Shown here one piece after another: positions 59,585 to 64,000 of a stretch of DNA of 64,000 nt (position 1 is the stretch's first letter; each line of letters begins with the position of its first letter). Made by a program: the position numbers and the translations under genes. The notes beneath the pieces were generated by a model. That model searched no databases. It had not been told where the DNA came from and was given only the letters and a program-made list of their open reading frames with translations. The DNA is taken from assembly GCA_964506185.1 (NCBI GenBank), contig CAZDKL010000003.1:1-64000 (forward strand). The letters run 5' to 3'. The DNA comes from UBA2144 sp964506185 (GTDB taxonomy: Bacteria; Patescibacteriota; Gracilibacteria; Peribacterales; Peribacteraceae).

Positions 59585-59656
59585 AGACGCAGGCTGGAGT
59601 CGAACCAGCTATCTCGGGATTTGCAATCCCGCGGGTAACCGTTCCCCATCTGCGCC
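59585..59656 (-). tRNA. tRNA-Cys (anticodon GCA)
   Basis: Acceptor GGCGCAG / CTGCGTC, anticodon stem CGGGA/TCCCG with loop TTGCAAA, T arm GCTGG-TTCGACT-CCAGC and the expected U73 discriminator. No CCA is encoded. Confidence 0.92.
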
Positions 59657-59700
59657 AAAAAAGAACTTACCGGGGCAGTCTATTCAAATTTATCTTTTAA

Positions 59701-59970
59701 TCAATTAAACGTTGGACTTTCTGGTGGTAGAGGTGCTGATTCTACGATTTTTGAATTAATAGCTGCGTACTTCTTTTTACTTATGATCAAATATACAATC
59801 GGCAGAACTCCTGCGGTATTGAAGATCAAAATCGCAACAAACCAGATGAGTTGCTTTAGTTGTGCTGCGCGCCACATTGCGAAGCCTTTCAGGATAACTT
59901 CGACTATTGCAAGAGCCATAAGTCCGTAGACCATTTCTGGTGATGGATTGGAGAGGGAGGAGAGGTTCAT
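59701..59970 (-). CDS. DUF5652 membrane protein
   Basis: An 89-residue membrane protein with two helices and the DUF5652 signature: VEVILKGFAMWRAAQLKQ, then FVAILIFNTAGVLPIVYL. The family is common in CPR genomes; its function is unknown. A short Pro/Ser-rich tail follows the second helix. Confidence 0.82.
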   Translation of the reverse strand: MNLSSLSNPSPEMVYGLMALAIVEVILKGFAMWRAAQLKQLIWFVAILIFNTAGVLPIVYLIISKKKYAAINSKIVESAPLPPESPTFN

Positions 59971-60115
59971 AATAATAATTGAGAATTGAAAATTGATAAT
60001 TGAGAATTATTATTTCAATTGTGATTTTAGGCCTAATTTGAATGTTATTGAAGGCAAATCAAAAAGTATAGGAGATAGTTGAAAATCTCAGAAATAGTTG
60101 CATAATATGAATTAT

Positions 60116-61021
60116 ATGAACGCAGAAAGTTCGAGATTTGGTCCCCCTAGCTATTTCCCCGAAACTCCGGACGAAAGAGAGCTTCAGTCTAGGATTGAAA
60201 CAGAAGAAGCTTCATTTTTGGAATTTGGAAAATCCAGGCTTTTGCCATTGATAGAAAGAATGCCGATGAACAACAGGCAACAACAATCTATGAAAGCAAC
60301 AATGCCGGTACCTTTTCATGTTGTACAAAATAATAAAAATAATCCACTTAGAAATGCCATGGCAGTTAAGCGAGTGTCGGAAGAACAAGCAAGAGGAGCT
60401 CAAGATATGAATGGATACGCTCTTTTTTCAGCTCAAATGTTACAAATGCCGGATGCATTACATTTCGGATACGACTATCTCCCAGATGAACATCAGACAA
60501 CTTTTGCTGCAGCTTTTGCTCCGATAATTAGAACCATGCTTTTGCCAAGGTCGCAGCAACCTTCAAATGTTTTGGCAGAATTAATTAAGTTTCATGAATT
60601 AATTCACGTAATGCAGGAAAGCCGTCGTCGCTCGATTGATGTAATGAGTCTTGAACAATATATTGGCTTTCACGTACCCAAGGCAGGGGATAGAGAAAAA
60701 AAAGTTGTACTTGATGACGATGTGCAGGCTTATAACATCGAAGTTGAAGCACTTAATATGTTGGTGAACGGGAAGCTACAGGCTGAAGGAGCAAATGGTA
60801 ATGTTTGTGATGAGGCGGAAATAATGCAGGAGCTAGAAATACCCGAGCACTACAGCACGCCCACGAAATTGTTGCTTTGGTTGGCCAGGGAATATTACGG
60901 GAACTATCGTGGAGACGGTGTCATTCCAAATGAGTTTACTCAAGCTGTAATCAGGGTACTTAGGCATGATAGTCATACTCCTTATAGAATAAGAGATGGT
61001 GTTCCGCATCGGGTAGGATAG
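60116..61021 (+). CDS. Putative zincin-like metalloprotein
   Basis: A 301-residue soluble protein without signal peptide. KFHELIHVMQE in the middle is a full HExxH zinc motif, with a possible third ligand in YNIEVEALNML about 45 residues on. The rest shows no known family, so peptidase activity is only inferred. A TTGAAA/CATAAT promoter (16-nt spacer) lies 9 nt before ATG 60116; earlier in-frame starts overlap the -10 box. Confidence 0.6.
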   Translation: MNAESSRFGPPSYFPETPDERELQSRIETEEASFLEFGKSRLLPLIERMPMNNRQQQSMKATMPVPFHVVQNNKNNPLRNAMAVKRVSEEQARGAQDMNGYALFSAQMLQMPDALHFGYDYLPDEHQTTFAAAFAPIIRTMLLPRSQQPSNVLAELIKFHELIHVMQESRRRSIDVMSLEQYIGFHVPKAGDREKKVVLDDDVQAYNIEVEALNMLVNGKLQAEGANGNVCDEAEIMQELEIPEHYSTPTKLLLWLAREYYGNYRGDGVIPNEFTQAVIRVLRHDSHTPYRIRDGVPHRVG

Positions 61022-61089
61022 TGTGTAATAAAAGATAAGTATGTGGTTTGTATGATTTGTAAGGCAATGTTAAGCTTTTCGGGCTTTAT

Positions 61090-61167
61090 GCGCCCGTAGC
61101 TCAGTCTGGATAGAGCGTCTGGTTGCGGACCAGGAGATCGCAGGTTCAAATCCTGCCGGGCGCACCA
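61090..61167 (+). tRNA. tRNA-Arg (anticodon GCG)
   Basis: Acceptor GCGCCCG / CGGGCGC, anticodon stem TCTGG/CCAGG with loop TTGCGGA, T arm GCAGG-TTCAAAT-CCTGC, discriminator A and encoded CCA. A GTCCACC/GGTGGAC hairpin follows at about 61178-61193. Confidence 0.9.
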
Positions 61168-61213
61168 TTCGATTCGTCCACCTTCGGTGGACTCACTCAT
61201 GGTAAACCACAGT

Positions 61214-61256
61214 GGGGCTATAGCTCAGCTGGCTGTCGAGTACCGCGTAGCGGTAC
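61214..61256 (+). pseudogene. 5' half of a tRNA-Ala interrupted by a palindrome
   Basis: The 21 bases at 61214-61234 are identical to the first 21 of the intact tRNA-Ala at 61319. They then break off into GTACCGC/GCGGTAC (61240-61256), a palindromic insert, and no anticodon or 3' half follows. It cannot be a working tRNA. Confidence 0.7.
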
Positions 61257-61318
61257 GAGCCATAAAAAAGTTGTGCTCTAGCCATTCGTTCAATAACTTA
61301 ATCGTCAATCATATACGT

Positions 61319-61395
61319 GGGGCTATAGCTCAGCTGGCTAGAGCATCTGCATGGCATGCAGAGGGTCAAGGGTTCGAATCCCTTTAGCTCCACCA
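61319..61395 (+). tRNA. tRNA-Ala (anticodon GGC)
   Basis: Acceptor GGGGCTA / TAGCTCC (one G-T pair), anticodon stem TCTGC/GCAGA with loop ATGGCAT, T arm AAGGG-TTCGAAT-CCCTT, discriminator A and encoded CCA. Its 3' end and the bases after it recur downstream at 62081 and 62236. Confidence 0.93.
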
Positions 61396-61433
61396 ATACA
61401 AGTTTTTGGCTTTAGAATGCGATAAGTGTTATA

Positions 61434-61462
61434 TTGCACAAAAATACAAAATACCGTATAAT
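61434..61462 (+). promoter_or_regulatory. Promoter of the 61469 gene, leaderless arrangement
   Basis: TTGCAC at 61434-61439, a 17-nt spacer and TATAAT at 61457-61462, then 6 nt to ATG 61469. Confidence 0.75.
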
Positions 61463-61468
61463 ACTTAT

Positions 61469-61984
61469 ATGAGAGAACAGCAATCAGACGCAGAATCTAG
61501 CCATTCATTTGAATTCGAAAATGTCACTCAAGATGACTTGAATGACTTAAATAATTTGGATTCAATTAGACAAGGAGCCTTTTTCCCAAGACTTATGCAA
61601 CTTCTAAGGCACCTTGCAAGAGAGATCAATGATTTAAATGCGAGACAAGCACGAAATCCTAAATGCAAATTTCTATTAGATAAAGAGGATGAGATTATAG
61701 ATATAGCTACAACAATAATTGTAGATCATTTGGTTGCAGTTGGTAATGGAGAAATATCAGCAAATCCTATGTGCTATCCTCCTGAAGATAGAAGTGAGAG
61801 AAATTTGAGATTTTCAGTTAATGAAGCAATAAATAGTTTATTTGAGAATGTTGCTGGTTGTGGCCATGAGATGCCCGCGAAGCTAAGAAATCGTATTATG
61901 GTTGAACAGGCAATGAGACTTGCATCTCAAGTGGAGAATGGCCCAAGAGATGGAATGAGAAAATTGCTTGAGACTGATGAATGA
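61469..61984 (+). CDS. Helical protein of unknown function at the tRNA-Ala locus
   Basis: A 171-residue soluble protein, mainly helical (FPRLMQLLRHLAREINDLN, IIDIATTIIVDHLVAVG). No family recognised. ATG 61469 is fixed by the promoter 6 nt before it; the frame is open further upstream through the promoter. It is enclosed between the tRNA-Ala 3' end and a later copy of that end, so it may be cargo of a former insertion. Confidence 0.6.
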   Translation: MREQQSDAESSHSFEFENVTQDDLNDLNNLDSIRQGAFFPRLMQLLRHLAREINDLNARQARNPKCKFLLDKEDEIIDIATTIIVDHLVAVGNGEISANPMCYPPEDRSERNLRFSVNEAINSLFENVAGCGHEMPAKLRNRIMVEQAMRLASQVENGPRDGMRKLLETDE

Positions 61985-62080
61985 TAAGGCATAAATGAAT
62001 AAATTGTCACATTATTAACTTAAGTGCTTGATGTGCTTTAATTGTATTATAAAATTCCAAGAGTTCGGAAAACCATGCTC

Positions 62081-62135
62081 TAGCTCCACCATTACAAGTT
62101 TTTGGCTTATATAAGCCAAAAATTATGATATTTAC
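62081..62135 (+). repeat. Direct repeat of the tRNA-Ala 3' end, left of the gap
   Basis: TAGCTCCACCA followed by TTACAAGTTTTTGGC and the GGCTTATATAAGCC palindrome; 55 bp identical to 62236-62290. TAGCTCCACCA also ends the intact tRNA-Ala at 61385-61395, followed there by ATACAAGTTTTTGGCTTT. Confidence 0.85.
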
Positions 62136-62235
62136 NNNNNNNNNNNNNNNNNNNNNNNNNNNNNNNNNNNNNNNNNNNNNNNNNNNNNNNNNNNNNNNNN
62201 NNNNNNNNNNNNNNNNNNNNNNNNNNNNNNNNNNN
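62136..62235. other. Assembly gap of 100 N
   Basis: Exactly 100 N, the usual placeholder for a gap of unknown size. Both edges carry the same 55 bp, so the gap may be a failed overlap, a collapsed tandem array or an unassembled element. Confidence 0.95.
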
Positions 62236-62290
62236 TAGCTCCACCATTACAAGTTTTTGGCTTATATAAGCCAAAAATTATGATATTTAC
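62236..62290 (+). repeat. Direct repeat of the tRNA-Ala 3' end, right of the gap
   Basis: Identical over 55 bp to 62081-62135, including the GGCTTATATAAGCC palindrome at 62259-62272. Confidence 0.85.
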
Positions 62291-62331
62291 AAATATATAT
62301 AATCAGTACATACTATTCTTCTTAATTTATT

Positions 62332-63843
62332 ATGGTAAAAAGGCGTTCTTCAAGATATATACAGGCATTTCAACGAGAACTCGAAGCGAGAGTGGACTAT
62401 CTTCCACATTCGAATCCCAATCGCAGAGGAATGGAATTCGATTCACATCAGCGCGACGCAATGAGAGGAATTGCTGAAGCTGTCCAAAATATGCGCAAGC
62501 GCATTTGCCTTGTAAGTTCATGCGGCTCAGGAAAAACACCTGTTGAGATTGCAGCAATAATGGCTTCGCAGGCCGCAAAACAGCAACTAGGTATCAACGG
62601 GGACAGAAAAGATTTACTCATCTCTGATGGACGAGGACCAATTGAGGGTATTGTGCGAGAATTTGGAAACCTAGGGATTGATGCAGGTATTTTTCGTGGT
62701 GGCGAAATAAATGTGGAGCCACCAGTCATTATTACAAATTCGGATATGCTGCTTCATCATCTTGATAGGTATAAGGATCTAGATGATTACATTGACAAGG
62801 ATAACGTGGATCTTGCTGTTGTTGACGAGGCAGATCTTTTTCTAACCACAATTCGCAGAAGGCTTTTAGAAACACTTGATCCAAGTACAGCCATAGGATT
62901 TACAGCAACAGATGAATGGCCAGATGGCAGGCATATTAAGGATTACTTTGGAGCACCCGTATTTGAATTACCGCTTATTGATGGAATCGATAGGAGAATT
63001 AATGCAGTACCGGAGATACTTCTTTATGAAACAGAGATCTCTGAAGATGAACTTCGGATACGTCTAGGTGATTATGATCAAAAAACTCTTGATGCCGCAC
63101 TTAAGCATGCAGAAATACACAAGGCAATTCCAAAAGTTTACAGACAAATTGTTGGTAACGATGATAAGACAGAATGGCCCACATTGATAAATGTTCCAAG
63201 TGTTAAGCTCGTAGAAGCAACTGCAGAAACAATGAGGGAGGAATTTGGCAGTGAAATAGAGGTAGCAGGTTGGACAGGCAAAAAAACTTCAACAAACAGG
63301 ATGAATGAGGACATGGGCGCTTTCAGAGCGGGAGAGATTCAGGTAATTGTATTTTGTGAGATGGGCGGCAGAGGCATGAATCTAGAAAATGCTATGTTAA
63401 TGATTGATGGTTATCCAACGCTATCTCTTAATAAATTAGAGCAAAGACATGGGAGAGTATTGAGACGAATAAGAAAAGATAGTCCATTATGGAAAATGGG
63501 ATGGCGTAAGAATGTTGCCGTTATTGCACAACTGCTCCCGGAATCCAACAAATTTCGCCCAGCGCTCTTTACAGATCTTATCGAAGGATATGCAGAACTA
63601 CAGAGGATACATGGGAAAAGTCCCGGTTCTGCAGATGGAGCACCAGAGATGGAATTAATTGACAGCCTGCGTAGACGTATTGAGGGAAAGAATCCTGCTC
63701 ACAATCTCAGATTAATAGCTGATATTGATGCACTGGAACACATTCGTAGAAGAGATGAATTACCGCGTGCCGATGAAAGCGGGTTTTTCAGATTGCCCAG
63801 ACGCTATATACAACAGTATTACGAATCTGAGGTGCAGGATTGA
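62332..63843 (+). CDS. SF2 DEAD/DEAH-type helicase
   Basis: A 503-residue ATP-dependent nucleic-acid helicase-like protein. Walker A SSCGSGKTP near residue 62, DEAD-type box VVDEADLF near 164, motif III GFTATDEW and motif VI QRHGRVLRR near 378; two RecA-like halves are visible. It is short, with no nuclease or other extra domain, and resembles SSL2/restriction-type SF2 ATPases. Its place just after the tRNA-Ala repeats and beside unknown genes suggests an accessory locus. Confidence 0.8.
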   Translation: MVKRRSSRYIQAFQRELEARVDYLPHSNPNRRGMEFDSHQRDAMRGIAEAVQNMRKRICLVSSCGSGKTPVEIAAIMASQAAKQQLGINGDRKDLLISDGRGPIEGIVREFGNLGIDAGIFRGGEINVEPPVIITNSDMLLHHLDRYKDLDDYIDKDNVDLAVVDEADLFLTTIRRRLLETLDPSTAIGFTATDEWPDGRHIKDYFGAPVFELPLIDGIDRRINAVPEILLYETEISEDELRIRLGDYDQKTLDAALKHAEIHKAIPKVYRQIVGNDDKTEWPTLINVPSVKLVEATAETMREEFGSEIEVAGWTGKKTSTNRMNEDMGAFRAGEIQVIVFCEMGGRGMNLENAMLMIDGYPTLSLNKLEQRHGRVLRRIRKDSPLWKMGWRKNVAVIAQLLPESNKFRPALFTDLIEGYAELQRIHGKSPGSADGAPEMELIDSLRRRIEGKNPAHNLRLIADIDALEHIRRRDELPRADESGFFRLPRRYIQQYYESEVQD

Positions 63844-63861
63844 TAATATATTCAATGCGAC

Positions 63862-64000
63862 ATGCGAAGTGCTGAAGATCACATAGACGGCAACGATAAT
63901 GGGTCAGATGATACTGAGAGATGCGCTACCATAAATAGATGGGCAACGCATTTGGGACTAACAGAAGGTAGTGTAAGAGATAGGATGAGAGGAGTAGTTG
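63862..64000 (+). CDS. Protein with a possible helix-turn-helix, cut by window end
   Basis: ATG 63862 opens a frame that runs off the window (46 codons). An acidic start is followed by INRWATHLGLTEGSVRDRM, which reads like a helix-turn-helix. GATAAT/TATATT words lie a few bases upstream. Same strand as the helicase gene. Confidence 0.45.
   Translation, partial: MRSAEDHIDGNDNGSDDTERCATINRWATHLGLTEGSVRDRMRGVV

Noticed and set aside
59449..59700. Short frames on both strands over tRNA-Cys
   Set aside because: They overlap a complete tRNA and have no start signals.
60982..61387. Frames such as CARQDLNLRSPGPQ and AIAQLARASAWHAEG
   Set aside because: False translations across tRNA-Arg and tRNA-Ala.

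Overview
The window reads as one scaffold from an uncultivated bacterium of the Candidate Phyla Radiation (Patescibacteria), perhaps Peregrinibacteria-like. This is inferred from gene content: three SLH-domain surface proteins, a CcdA-thioredoxin fusion, DUF134/DUF5320 and DUF5652 proteins, a histone-H1-like repeat protein, many small secreted or membrane proteins of unknown function, and a standard genetic code. At least nine native genes start exactly 6 nt after a -10 hexamer with no Shine-Dalgarno sequence, so leaderless transcription seems common. Two runs of N (52125-52134 and 62136-62235) show that the sequence is an assembly.

Layout. 1-2.5 kb: a GC-rich sugar-isomerase-like gene with its own terminator, tandem repeats, then ssrA (tmRNA). 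2.5-12.4 kb: an S-layer esterase, CcdA-thioredoxin, DUF134/DUF5320, YibE/F, secreted proteins, a CPBP protease, an EF-Tu domain-2-like protein, a holin-like protein and an EEP-fold enzyme. 12.4-26 kb: a 1221-residue isoleucyl-tRNA synthetase with a histidine-phosphatase domain inside it, an M20 peptidase, two unknown proteins, a RelA/SpoT-like protein fused to a ten-helix EamA-type membrane domain, a thioredoxin-like protein and uvrA. 26-32 kb: an NPD-like flavoprotein, ribE-ribH, an SLH protein, ribBA (no ribD here) and the H1-like protein. 32-45.5 kb: membrane and methyltransferase genes, tRNA-Arg, a racemase, a large SLH/DUF4215 surface protein, Smr, argG-argH, tRNA-Gln, a divergent aspartokinase, a 2-hydroxyacid dehydrogenase and a VIT1/CCC1 transporter. 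45.5-51.2 kb: a probable small RNA, a Tat-exported protein, purM, ftsE, rlmE, rsmG and pyrE.

51.2-56.6 kb is a sharply GC-rich island with two genes for planctomycete-type extracellular proteins. They have LExLxxR-type N-terminal sorting signals, one has a dockerin-like segment, and they have Shine-Dalgarno sequences and long structured leaders unlike the native genes. The second protein shares a domain block with the native SLH/DUF4215 protein at 34.9-37.4 kb. 56.6-64 kb returns to native composition: pheS, a uracil-DNA glycosylase lacking two of four cluster cysteines, purE, tRNA-Cys, DUF5652, a zincin-like protein, tRNA-Arg, and a tRNA-Ala locus with a duplicated 5' half and repeated 3'-end copies next to an SF2 helicase.

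Between genes the window is full of palindromic and word-repeat elements. Two of them lie in frame inside coding genes (rsmG and the uracil-DNA glycosylase gene). Three intergenic segments, near 33.9, 37.8 and 45.6 kb, combine a near-consensus promoter, foldable sequence and a terminator, and look like unannotated small RNAs or leader RNAs. All functions are assigned by reading motifs; no database search was run.
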